Of a stretch of DNA of 64,000 nt, positions 51,298-61,139 are shown one piece after another (position 1 is the stretch's first letter; each line of letters opens with the position of its first letter). The position numbers were made by a program, and so were the translations under genes. The DNA is taken from assembly GCA_026182355.1 (NCBI GenBank), contig JAPFBL010000972.1, forward strand, positions 23,624 to 87,623, given 5' to 3'. The notes under the pieces were generated by a model that saw nothing but the letters and a program-made list of their open reading frames with translations, was not told where the DNA came from and did not search any database. This DNA is from Hermatobates lingyangjiaoensis (Eukaryota > Arthropoda > Insecta > Hemiptera > Hermatobatidae).

Positions 51298-52316
51298 TCT
51301 ATATAAATAAAATAATGATTTTGTCTGTACATTGCTTAAAACTGACTCATTTCAAGTTTTCTTTACGTTTCATACATTGGAGAAACCGAATCCACCCTTA
51401 GAAAAATTTCTGTCGGTTTGTCCGCAAAATTTTGTCACAAGTAAACTCAGCTACCATAAGACATATACAGCTGAAACTTTTACAGTAGATTTGAGTAGGT
51501 CTAACTTAAAATATAGGCTCTGAATAGATTGGAAATTCAACGTAGAAGTGAAGTTATGGACGTTTAAAGGAAAAACGTTTGTCACAAGTAAACTCAGCCA
51601 CCATAAGACATGGCGAGCTGAAACTTTGACACTGGATTTGTGTATGCCTAACTGAAAATACGGGCTCTAAATAGATTCATAATTCAGTACAGAAACGAAG
51701 TTATAGGGCTTTAAGCGTATTTTCCTAAATTCACAGACAAGTTTGTTTTGAAAATACACAGGTGTGGCAAGTAGGTATTGTTAGTTGATTTTAATTTCAT
51801 TGGAGCATATGAATATATTGCGTATTTGATATCTTTGTAAAGGTGTTTCCCAGGGTTGAGGATGTACTATGTATTACGAATAAATAGTTTTGTAAACGAG
51901 CAATTCTCAACTCTTAATATGAACAGGCAGGGAAAATCAACAAACAAGTTCTTACGCTATATCATACCGAGGAAAGAACTTACAAGTCAGTAAAGAGATT
52001 GGATTAGTGACGAAGAAGCAGTTCATTATCTAATATTGAATTTCTTGACTCTGAATTTATTTCTCCTGGACTGCCTGCTCATGAGTAAAAACTTAAAGTA
52101 GGAGCACAAATCATGCTGCAATTTATAGCAGTAACAAATTGCATGTTACGAAACATGAGTGCCCCAAAACTGTGCAACGGGACACGACTCTGAGTTCGTG
52201 CTCTAGACAGATATGCCATTGAGGCGGACATAATGACTGGATGTGGTATTGGGGAGTCTGTGTGTATACCACACATACCATTGATTCCGAGCCACTGTCT
52301 GTTTCCGTTGAAATGA

Positions 52317-52532
52317 TTTCAAAGTCCCGTCAGAGTCTATTTCGCAATGACGTTAACTAAGTCGCAAAGGGAGACTTTATCTAACGCAGGAATTCAAGTT
52401 AGCGAGACCAAGTTTTTCTCACATGGTCAACTATAGTTTACTTGTTCGAGAGTCAGAGGTTCCAACTGTTTGTTCTTCCGTGAACCTGAAGGACAGACAG
52501 CTAATGTGGTGTATACAGAGGCATTTGTTTAA
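52317..52532 (+). pseudogene. Helitron helicase C-terminal remnant 1
   Basis: Encodes FQSPVRVYFAMTLTKSQRET, later FSHGQL, CSRVRGSN and NVVYTEAF, matching the PIF1-like helicase end of Helitrons (AMTINKSQGQT, SHGQLYV, SRV, NVVY). There is one in-frame TAG after SHGQL, and altered residues. Confidence 0.75.
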
Positions 52533-53034
52533 CACTGTACTAATAATGGTATTTTCTACTATTCTATAATTTCTAATTATAGTATTAGTATAATACTATC
52601 TAATATATATTTTCGTAGTGTCTTGTTTATATATCTGTTTGTTCTCTATAGAAATCAAAACTACTGGACCAATTGGGCTGAAACTTGGCATGGGAGGTCT
52701 TTGGGGGTAAATGAACAAAACTAAGGGGGTACCAGAGGCAATCCCCCAAGTTATGGTGCAATAACTTCTAATTATGGTGAAATACCAGATGAAAATGGTG
52801 CAATTCTTTGAAAAATAAAAATAAAATAAGAACAATGTTTAGACTAAATTTGGAAAGGTATATAAAGGACATTTCAATTTACAAAAGTAACAGTATTAAT
52901 TTTGTAAAATAAAGTTGTGTTATATATATATTATATATACACTTTTTTGATGAAAATACGATCCGAAATGGACAAATACAGTTCAATGTACATAAAGAAA
53001 CGTAGAGAAATTAAAAACACACACTTACAGTCTC

Positions 53035-53059
53035 TAATTTTCGGTTGAACCGTCTTCAG
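53035..53059 (-). ncRNA. Minimal hammerhead motif, helix III AATT
   Basis: CTGAAGA, helix II GGTT/AACC, GAAAATTA and TCTC/GAGA flanks on the minus strand. The PLE terminus (about 52920-53093) interrupts the Helitron next to its helicase remnant. Confidence 0.7.
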
Positions 53060-53105
53060 GAGAGATAAGAAAGGGAAACCAAGCGCACTGATACAGAGAC
53101 GTGGT

Positions 53106-53384
53106 AAAGGGCAGGATGTCTTTATCCCAAGAATTCCAGTCATTCCAACAGATGTTCCGTTCAATTTCAAGCGTCTACAATTTCCCGTCAAACTAAGTTT
53201 CGCAATGTCCATTAACAAATCGCAAGGACAAACTCTTTCAGTTGCTGGCTTGCATCTGCTTGAACCATGTTTCTCTCATGGACAATTATATGTAGGATGT
53301 TCAAGAGTTGGCAGTTCCAAAAATTTATACATCCTTGCACCAGAAGATAAGACAAAAAATGTTGTTTATCATGAAGTACTCTGA
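53106..53384 (+). pseudogene. Helitron helicase C-terminal remnant 2
   Basis: Open for 92 codons: DVFIPRIPVIPTDVPFNFKR, FAMSINKSQGQTLSVAGLHL, EPCFSHGQLYVGCSRVGSSK, NVVYHEVL-stop. This is the conserved end of the Helitron Rep-helicase, better kept than remnant 1. Upstream it is cut by the PLE terminus. Confidence 0.82.
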
Positions 53385-53870
53385 TATGTTTATTATGATT
53401 TGATAGAATAAATATTACCTTAAATTCTTCCTTCTTAAAGCTCAAACCTAAACCTGACAAAAATTAAATGTTTTTTGTATCAGAATTTTAGTTGGGATTA
53501 AACCTCAATAATGGAATGTGTCTCTGTTTATAAGAAACTTAATTTGTTAACATGTTATGAAGTTTTGTTTTGTTAGAAAATATGTTGTACTGTTATAGAA
53601 TTTCTGATAGAAATATATACTTAGAAGTTTAGATTCTTTGCTTCATTCAATACTTAGCCATAATTTCATTATTTTCTTATTTTGTCCCAGGCAACGCCGG
53701 GTAGTTCTGCTATAATTGATATTTTTGAATACCAAGTATAATAGAATTGTTGATTCCGTCAAAGACGGGTACGTTTGCTAGTTATAAATAAAACATAGAA
53801 CATCTCCCTTACCTTAAGAGTCTGGTCGATAAAGGTCGGACGATGTGGATGATACGATGGGATGTGGAGC

Positions 53871-55440
53871 CAGGGCTGTGGAGTCGGAGTCGGAGTTGGA
53901 GTCGACTCCGACTCCTCACCTAGTTATTACTTGTGTACATGAAAATCAGATAAAAAAATGATTAATTAGTCCAAGTAGAATTTTATCCTCCGGAGAACGA
54001 AATTGGACATTTGATGGTAGAACACAAAATGTCTAGTTTAATACAAAATATATGGTCTTGTTTGTTCAGTGTTTACTTTGTTATTAAGTAAATATAATAT
54101 CAAACTTCTTCGTTATTTAATTTGGTATTTAGATATAATATAAATGCTTAAATAGAAGATGTTTATTAAGTCTTTCATTCCTGGCGGTCGACTCAGTCAA
54201 GGGCTTTGTCTATAATGAGGTTGTTCTTTCGGGTATGACTTTGTGGATGCTCCGTCTGGTTTAGAGCTGCACCAAAGCTACAAAGTACTAATTCTTATTA
54301 TTACCCACCTGTCAGCTGTTTTTTAATAATAAAAAGATGAGCTGGAGTCGGAGTCGGCTGTTACAAAATAGAGGAGTCGGAGTCGGAGTCGGCTGTTACA
54401 AAATAGAGGAGTCGGAGTCGGAGTCGGCTGTTACAAAATAGAGATGTCGGAGTCGGAGTCGGCTGTTACAAAATAGAGATGTCGGAGTCGGAGTCGGCTG
54501 TTACAAAATAGAGGAGTCGGAGTCGGAGTCGGCTGTTACAAAATAGAGGAGTCGGAGTCGGAGTCGGCTGTTACAAAATAGAGATGTCGGAGTCGGAGTC
54601 GGCTGTTACAAAATAGAGATGTCGGAGTCGGAGTCGGCTGTTACAAAATAGAGGTGTCGGAGTCGGAGTCGGCTGTTACAAAATAGAGGAGTCGGGGTCG
54701 GAGTCGGCTGTTACAAAATAGAGATGTCGGAGTCGGAGTCGGCTGTTACAAAATAGAGATGTCGGAGTCGGAGTCGGCTGTTACAAAATAGAGGAGTCGG
54801 AGTCGGAGTCGGCTGTTACAAAATAGAGGAGTCGGAGTCGGCTGTTACAAAATAGAGGTGTCGGAGTCGGAGTCGGCTGTTACAAAATAGAGGTGTCGGA
54901 GTCGGCTGTTACAAAATAGAGGTGTCGGAGTCGGAGTCGGCTGTTACAAAATAGAGGAGTCGGAGTCGGAGTCGGCTGTTACAAAATAGAGGTGTCGGAG
55001 TCGGAGTCGGCTGTTACAAAATAGAGGAGTCGGAGTCGGCTGTTACAAAATAGAGATGTCGGAGTCGGAGTCGGCTGTTACAAAATAGAGATGTCGGAGT
55101 CGGAGTCGGCTGTTACAAAATAGAGGTGTCGGAGTCGGCTGTTACAAAATAGAGGTGTCGGAGTCGGAGTTGGCTGTTACAAAATAGAGATGTCGGAGTC
55201 GGAGGTTACAAAATAGAGGTGTCGGAGTCGGAGTCGGCTGTTACAAAATAGAGGTGTCGGAGTCGGAGTTGGCTGTTACAAAATAGAGGTGTCGGAGTCG
55301 GAGTCGGCTGTTACAAAATAGAGATGTCGGAGTCGGAGTCGGCTGTTACAAAATAGAGGTGTCGGAGTCGGAGTCGGCTGTTACAAAATAGAGGTGTCGG
55401 AGTCGGAGTCGGCCATAATAAGTCCGACTCCACAACCCTG
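53871..55440. mobile_element. hAT-like non-autonomous element
   Basis: Inverted ends CAGGGCTGTGGAGTCGGA (left) and CAGGGTTGTGGAGTCGGA (complement of right). The flanks tgtggagc and cgtggaac match at 6 of 8 positions, as an old 8-bp duplication would. No transposase was found. Much of the element is a 35-bp minisatellite. Confidence 0.8.
54345..55410. repeat. 35-bp minisatellite inside the hAT element
   Basis: About 31 units of ctgttacaaaatagagg plus two or three copies of GAGTCG. Units with one GAGTCG fewer are 29 bp. The GAGTCG hexamer is the same word that forms the element's terminal repeat. Confidence 0.93.
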
Positions 55441-55780
55441 CGTGGAACAAACAGTAATTTACACTACGTAACTTAATATATTTATCTTGTTACAGGGGGC
55501 AGTTATACCCCCTGTCCAAATAATTCAAACACACTTATTGTTATTGTTTGATTGTTTATTGTTCATTAAATTTCCATAGAAGTTCTTTATGAAATATAGT
55601 TTTTAATGAACAATAGTTCGGGACTTTACAAACTAGATGAAATATTAATAAACGAAATAAGTAAGCAGATCAAGACTCCTTCAAGTTTAGGAACATTAAA
55701 TTCAGATAGGGATGCCAGCAATCCTGAAAACTTCAATCAACCGGGTTAATTTGTTATTATATTTTTTGGTTGTTTCATTT
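55441..55780. other. Spacer, nothing recognised
   Basis: A+T-rich sequence between the two hAT elements, with no gene. Confidence 0.4.
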
Positions 55781-55786
55781 AGCTCT

Positions 55787-55812
55787 CTGATGATGTTGTA
55801 ACGAAAGGCCTT
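55787..55812 (+). ncRNA. Minimal hammerhead motif, helix III AGGCCT
   Basis: CTGATGA, helix II GTT/AAC, GAAAGGCCTT, with GCTCT before and AGAGC after (helix I). The 8-bp target of the hAT element at 55817 overlaps its 3' part. Confidence 0.72.
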
Positions 55813-55816
55813 AGAG

Positions 55817-56523
55817 CAGCGTTTCCCAAAGTGGGCGGTACCGCCCCCCTGGGGGCGGTGGTTTGATATGGGAGGGCGGTAACGCAAAATATGCGGTTTG
55901 GGGGGCGGTAACTAAAAAATAGATGGTTGGTGGCGACAGTGTAGCTAATGTAGCAGCTGGCTGCTACAATACTTACACCGTCGTCCCAAACTGTAGGCGG
56001 TAACCATCAAAAACCATACAAGTAATAAAAATTAGAAATAAGAATTTCAAAAGATATGCTGCTCTTTTACCTGAGGATTAAGGGGTCAGCCCCGGTCGAA
56101 AGTAAAAGAGAGTTTTCGGTCAAAATAAAGGGAATAAAAAGATAAGCTGCTCTTTCACGTATGTCCTATAGATTAAGAGGTCAGACTTGATCGGAAGTAA
56201 ATGAGTTTTCGGTCGAGATAAGAAGAATGAAATGATCGTTACCTATATAAACAGTAGACCGCAATCTCAATTCTGTAAAGATAGATTGTGGCTGTAGATT
56301 GCATGACAGCTAGACTCTAGCTGCTAGAGAAACATTTGAAACCTCGGAAGGTAACTAACTTGAGATTTATTTTTTCTTTCTCCAAAAAAGTTAAGCCTGA
56401 ATGGAATAGGTTAGTTCTGATAGGCTTTTTGACATATCTTTCCATTTTTATGGGGTAGGGGGCGCTGGTAGTCTATTCTAGAAGACAAGGGGGCGCCAGC
56501 CAGAAAAAGTTTGGGAAACCCTG
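55817..56523. mobile_element. hAT-like MITE, 707 bp, with 8-bp duplication
   Basis: CCTTAGAG flanks both sides (55809-55816 and 56524-56531). The ends are inverted: CAGCGTTTCCCAAAGTGGGC on the left and CAGGGTTTCCCAAACTTTTT as the complement of the right. No transposase is present. It sits in a PLE terminus, immediately after the hammerhead motif. Confidence 0.92.
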
Positions 56524-56643
56524 CCTTAGAGCATTGTAACTAATATATATTTGTTTATTGTGGTGTTTAATTTAATATATATATATATAGTTCAATATAG
56601 ACAAAGAAACATAGTGAAATAAAAAGAACACACTTACAGTCTC

Positions 56644-56669
56644 TAATTTTCGGTTTGAACCGTCTTCAG
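56644..56669 (-). ncRNA. Minimal hammerhead motif, helix III AATT
   Basis: CTGAAGA, GGTT/AACC helix II and GAAAATTA on the minus strand. The inverted partner is at 56728-56753. Confidence 0.7.
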
Positions 56670-56727
56670 CAGAGATAAGAGAGGGAAACCAAGCACACTG
56701 GTTCAGAGAGTGGTTGTCTTATTTCTC

Positions 56728-56753
56728 CTGAAGACGGTTCAAACAGAAAATTA
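56728..56753 (+). ncRNA. Minimal hammerhead motif, helix III AATT
   Basis: TCTC, CTGAAGA, GAAAATTA, GAGA. Helix II has one changed base (AACA for AACC). Confidence 0.65.
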
Positions 56754-56845
56754 GAGACTGTAAGTGTGTTCTTTTGATTTCTCTATGTTTCTTTGTCTAT
56801 ATTGAACTATTTTTGTCCGTTTTGGATCGCATTTCCAACGAAAAA

Positions 56846-56878
<33 letters not shown>

Positions 56879-57063
56879 AAGAGCCTGTAGAACATTAGAG
56901 AAACTCTCTAAAAGGTAACCAAGCATGAAATTGGAATAAAATTTTTAGAAACATGTTTGCAAGGATTGCTACCAACCCTCACTAATATATATAAAGATTT
57001 CACATAAACACGTGAAATAACAATTAATGATCAAACCACAATATGAAATGGGAAAACAAGACT

Positions 57064-57097
57064 AAGATCTTTCAACGGTACAAGCGGTCTTCGTCAG
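57064..57097 (-). ncRNA. Minimal hammerhead motif, helix III AGATCT
   Basis: CTGACGA and GAAAGATCTT on the minus strand. One base is missing in the helix II loop. Confidence 0.62.
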
Positions 57098-57216
57098 TTG
57101 GATTTGAGTTTGTAAGTGTGTTTCTTTATTTTGTGTGCTATCTATTTTCAATTTTGAACTGTTATATATATGCGTATCAATGATCAAACCACAATATGAA
57201 ATGGGAAAACAAGACT

Positions 57217-57251
57217 AAGATCTTTCAACCGTAACAAGCGGTCTTCGTCAG
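57217..57251 (-). ncRNA. Minimal hammerhead motif, helix III AGATCT
   Basis: Intact minus-strand core. A further copy 150 bp on (about 57371-57405) has a damaged core, so this terminus is in direct tandem. Confidence 0.68.
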
Positions 57252-57553
57252 TTGGGTTTGAGTTTGTAAGTGTGTTTCTTTATTTTGTGTGCTACCTATC
57301 TTCAATTTTGAACTGTTATATATATGCGTATCAATGATCAAACCACAATATGAAATGGGAAAACAACACTAAGATTTTTCAACCGTAACAAGCGGTCTTC
57401 GCCAGAGTCAAAAATCCAACTGAAACACTAGATGCACAAAACATCAGGTGAGGAGGTGAGAAGAGTGGTATTTAAAAAGAAAACAAGACTTTGGTTTGAT
57501 CATTGATTGTTATTTTCACGTGTTTATGTGAAATATTTCTATATATACGTATA

Positions 57554-58754
57554 CAGTAATCTGTCACTTTTCGCGGGTAATGGGAACCGAAGACACCCGA
57601 ATCCAAACCGAAAATCCACGAATAATAGACGCGCCTTTATAAAAGCTCAAACAACGACCTTTCTAACAGATTATTAATATATTTATAATTATTGTTAGTA
57701 TAATTAATACTATTATTATTATTATTATTATATTATTGTATCTTTTATGTACAAAGGGGAAAAAGCCTGGTGGAGAGCACCTAGTGTTCTCCGTACGGCT
57801 ACCCCAGCCTTGTATACCTTACACATAAGGTCCTTAATAAAGAAATATTCATTCATTCATTCTTTCTAACAGAGAGAGAATTCTGACCTTACTGAATACT
57901 GTACTGTAATGCAAATAAAATGAAAAAACAAAAGAAAAAAATCTGAACAAAGACTAATGTGTAGTGCGTAGATCCACAAGGGCTTGGGGTGGCGTGGTAA
58001 ACTGGAAGTTTGGCGATATGAATTAGCCAATCAGATCAAAGGAAACATCTTTGGTTATTTTTTTATTAATTTAAACTTCTATTTTTATTATTCTCTTGTT
58101 ACAATTGATTATGTTATATTTTTCATTAATTTTTAGTCTACCAACAACCAACGAATATTACCATGTACAACAGTGCATGTCGTAAATAGCAGTTCCGGAC
58201 CAGAGGCCCACTACTGCTAGATTCTCATCCTGCTGTTTTTGTTAGGTCAAGAATGGGGGAGTCAGTCAGTAAGGGAATACGTATGTCGTCTTCGTGGTCG
58301 TTTGGTCTTCAGGCTTTGCATTCTCTGAGGTACTGTATACTTTTGGAGTCATGTGGTCATCATTTTTAGTTTAAGTAGGAAACTTTGAGGATCGTGGGAT
58401 TAGGAAGGGTTGAGAGTAGGATTTAGTTCCCAAACAAGGAGATTTGGATGGGTGGAAATTTTTTTGTCTTCATTACTGTTTTAGTCTATATTGAATATTT
58501 TTTAATAGCTTTTATTAGCCATAAATTTAATACTGTAGAATATATTTTGACCCAGCAAGTCACTGGTTGTTTGATATCTTTCTCGATCGTACAAGAAGAA
58601 TCCTGTATATTTTCTTCTCTAATACTAACTACAGTTCATTACTAGATGTATATTTTTATTTTTTACTGCAATTACAGTTAATATTTTTTCATTTTTAATT
58701 GAACATTTCAGGACATCGCGAAACACTTAACCACAAACTAGCGAGGGATTACTG
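57554..58754. mobile_element. Tigger/pogo-like element, 1.2 kb
   Basis: The left end is CAGTAATCTGTCACTTTTCG and the complement of the right end is CAGTAATCCCTCGCTAGTTT, with TA on both sides. The tcgcggg and tttcgcgatg words near the ends recall Tigger termini. No transposase motif was found. A smaller element is inserted at 57670-57861. Confidence 0.8.
57670..57861 (+). mobile_element. Short element with ATTC tail and 11-bp duplication
   Basis: CTTTCTAACAG is duplicated at 57659-57669 and 57862-57872. The body matches 46820-47005 and ends aataaagaaatattcattc. It is either a SINE or a 5'-truncated LINE. It lies within the Tigger-like element and so is younger. Confidence 0.88.
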
Positions 58755-59440
58755 TAATATGATTGGCTATTTTGACCAATTTGCTTTCTCTTTTCCTCTT
58801 CGGTTTTCTTAACGCTTCCGGCTCTAACAAAAGCCATTCACACAGTGCATCTCATTCATAAAGTCACTTCCACCGGAATGACAAGATATTGGTGGAGCTC
58901 TCACAGTCCCTCGTAAAACCAAATTGTCCTGTGATGTCAGTCAACTTACCCACTTGGAGGTCCCCCTGGTGCAGTGCTAATCAGTAACGAAGTTCTCTAG
59001 TTGTAGTCTTGTCGGACCACAATGATGAAGCTGCTGTTATCTTTAAGCAAATGGTTTCGCTGCAGGATTTTCTACTATCAAACACCAACACAAACATATT
59101 AATATATATTTACAAAAAAAAATTACATTTTCTCATATATTCTTCATTTAAACAATAACAACTTATCTTAAATCTAAAACAATAAAACGTATGTACAAAT
59201 AAACTCATTCCTACCATTTAAATAACTGATAAAACACTTCAATTGATCAGAAACAACAGAATGAATTATTGGTGAATACTGCTGGGCATGTGATAATAAT
59301 ATGAATAAGAGCTATCCAACAAATAATATGAATGAGGTTTATGCAAATAACATAGACAAAATTAAAAAAAAAATGAGACTTTTTACAATTTCAATAACAG
59401 TTCTAAATATAAAATGAATAAGCACAGCTATAAAAAGAAT
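58755..59440. other. Unassigned spacer
   Basis: A minus-strand stretch near 58964-59071 lies between CTGCAG and GTAAGT and could be an exon, but all three frames contain stops. The rest is A+T-rich. Confidence 0.35.
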
Positions 59441-59442
59441 TT

Positions 59443-59684
59443 CAATAACAGTTTATATATATATATATATTATTAGTATATTTTGGGAGCAGACCCTCAT
59501 TTAGACATGTTTCATTAAAGAGTATGCCGATCTTCATTTTCGTTCGTTTTTTATTTAATTTCTCCAGTTTTCTAAACTTGGTTTTTAACTCTTCAGGTAA
59601 ACTAAACACTAACTCTCCGAAAGATTTATTCTTGAGATCCATAGTAGTAATCGAATAATACACTCTAAACCTAACTAAAAACAA
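59443..59684 (-). pseudogene. PLE ORF N-terminal fragment (left of inverted pair)
   Basis: From the ATG at 59642 it encodes DLKNKSFGELVFSLPEELK, then FRKLEKLNKKRTKMKIGILF and [15 protein letters not shown], and enters (TA)n. Upstream on its strand are a pyrimidine tract with TTTTAG, a possible intron end (introns in PLEs are known), and a hammerhead motif at 59709-59737. Confidence 0.72.
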
Positions 59685-59708
59685 ACAAACTATACATTAA
59701 ATTATTCC

Positions 59709-59737
59709 AACGTTTCGGTCACTTTGACCATCTTCAG
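59709..59737 (-). ncRNA. Minimal hammerhead motif, helix III ACGT
   Basis: CTGAAGA, helix II GGTC/GACC, GAAACGTT. TCC before and GGA after form helix I. Confidence 0.74.
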
Positions 59738-59894
59738 GGATTTACAATATGACGATTAAACAACTTAACTTAAGGAAAAACACTAACAATTATTACAAAC
59801 AAATTGTTTAGTAATAAACAAAATTGTTTAGTAGTAAACAAAATTGTTAGTGTAATCATATCAATAATCATAATCAAAATCATATTGTAAATCC

Positions 59895-59923
59895 CTGAAG
59901 ATGGTTGAAGTGACCGAAACGTT
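59895..59923 (+). ncRNA. Minimal hammerhead motif, helix III ACGT
   Basis: Inverted partner of 59709-59737: TCC, CTGAAGA, GAAACGTT, GGA. It precedes the plus-strand PLE fragment by about 80 bases. Confidence 0.72.
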
Positions 59924-59969
59924 GGAATAATTTAATGTATAGTTTGTTTTTTTTTTCTTTTTTTGTAGT

Positions 59970-60133
59970 TAGGTTTAGAGTGTATTATTCGATTACTACT
60001 ATGGAACTCAAGAATAAATCTTTCGGAGAGTTAGTGTTTAGTTTACCTGAAGAGTTAAAAACCAAGTTTAGAAAACTGGAGAAATTAAATAAAAAACGAA
60101 CGAAAATGAAGATCGGCATACTCTTTAATAAAA
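59970..60133 (+). pseudogene. PLE ORF N-terminal fragment (right of inverted pair)
   Basis: ATG at 60001, then ELKNKSFGELVFSLPEELK and FRKLEKLNKKRTKMKIGILF, then FNKT, cut off in (TA)n. A T-rich tract ending TTTTTTTGTAG just upstream (about 59947-59968) looks like a 3' splice site, which fits intron-bearing PLEs. Confidence 0.7.
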
Positions 60134-60190
60134 CATATATATATCAATATCAATGATCAAACCATAATAAGAAAATGGGAAAACAAGACG

Positions 60191-60225
60191 AAGATCTTTC
60201 AACCGTAACAAGCGGTCTTCGTCAG
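60191..60225 (-). ncRNA. Minimal hammerhead motif, helix III AGATCT
   Basis: Intact minus-strand CTGACGA, helix II and GAAAGATCTT. One flank base (CGTC against GACT) weakens helix I. Confidence 0.66.
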
Positions 60226-60239
60226 AGTCAAAAACCCAA

Positions 60240-61000
60240 CTGCCAGTTGGGGTTTTGTATACAAAGAAACTATACACTTTACATACAAACAATAATATCC
60301 TTGAAATATGTTTAAAATTACAAATATAAAATTCATGTTGGCAAACAATTTTTTAGCTGATCGTATCAAGATTCTCCAAAAAAAAAAAAGTACAAAAACG
60401 AACAAAACGTACCAAAGTTAATGAATTATTAAAATAATATTAAATTTATAAGATTAATTTCATTTTAGAATTGAAAATGGTATCTCTTTTTTTTCTCATT
60501 AGTTTTAACAAAAATGTCTTGAAGTTATTTTTTTTGTTTTTCAAATAAAATACTATCTGGAAAAAGTATAAAAAATTGCTATCGTCGTACAAAATGAATG
60601 AAATTAGAAAAAAGCGTGCTAACTTTGTACCAACATATCAATTTCAGTAGCCCTGTTTCAATTTGGAGACTTTCGTTAAAGTCTATGTTGACTTTTGTTG
60701 ACTTGGTGCAGAGTTTATTTTAATTATTATTTACTTTTAGATTTCTTAATAATTTTACGTGTTTTATGAAATTCTGTATATATAATATCCTTGAAAATAG
60801 TCGATGATGACCGAAACATGTCGGATTACAAAAGTAATAATTTTGATGAACTTACGTATTTAGTTCTAAATACCTATGGAAGTCATGTACGAGAAGATTG
60901 TGAAAAATTAATCAGCAAAGGTGTAAAACTATAGAATTAGGCATTTGTTTTAAATGAACACATACACACCGACACACACACACACACATATATAATAAAA
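60240..61000. other. Spacer, possible PLE remains
   Basis: A decayed ACATGT-type motif (gatgaccgaaacatgtcgg) lies near 60806-60836. An A run at about 60378-60389 and (CA)n near 60966-60988 are present. No gene. Confidence 0.45.
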
Positions 61001-61056
61001 TAAAATAAATTCAAAACGAAGGAAACACACAGAAAGACACAGACATAACTCACAAC

Positions 61057-61082
61057 GATATTTCGACCACCGTCGTCATCAG
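61057..61082 (-). ncRNA. Minimal hammerhead motif, helix III ATAT
   Basis: CTGATGA, helix II GAC/GTC and GAAATATC on the minus strand. It is the only ATAT-type copy facing a PLE ORF, but on the opposite strand, so the two are probably separate insertions. Confidence 0.68.
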
Positions 61083-61139
61083 GAGGTGTGAAGAGCGAAG
61101 AGTCCCGCAGGAAGACAGGGCGGTACTCAGGGAATAAGA

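Larger units (their letters stand above)
51298..53781 (+). mobile_element. Helitron, degraded
   Basis: It starts TCTATATAAATAAAATAATG after an A. It ends with CCGTC/GACGG hairpin (53756-53768), then 9 bases and CTAG followed by T. The TC start, hairpin and CTRR end, and A/T host bases are Helitron hallmarks. Two diverged direct repeats near 51430-51560 and 51575-51710 (both with gtcacaagtaaactcag) lie near the 5' end. Two helicase remnants lie inside. Sequence at about 52605-52700 looks like a second Helitron 5' part, so the element may be nested or composite. Confidence 0.72.

Noticed and set aside
58964..59071. A possible exon between CTGCAG and GTAAGT (minus)
   Set aside because: All three frames contain stops and no protein family is recognisable.
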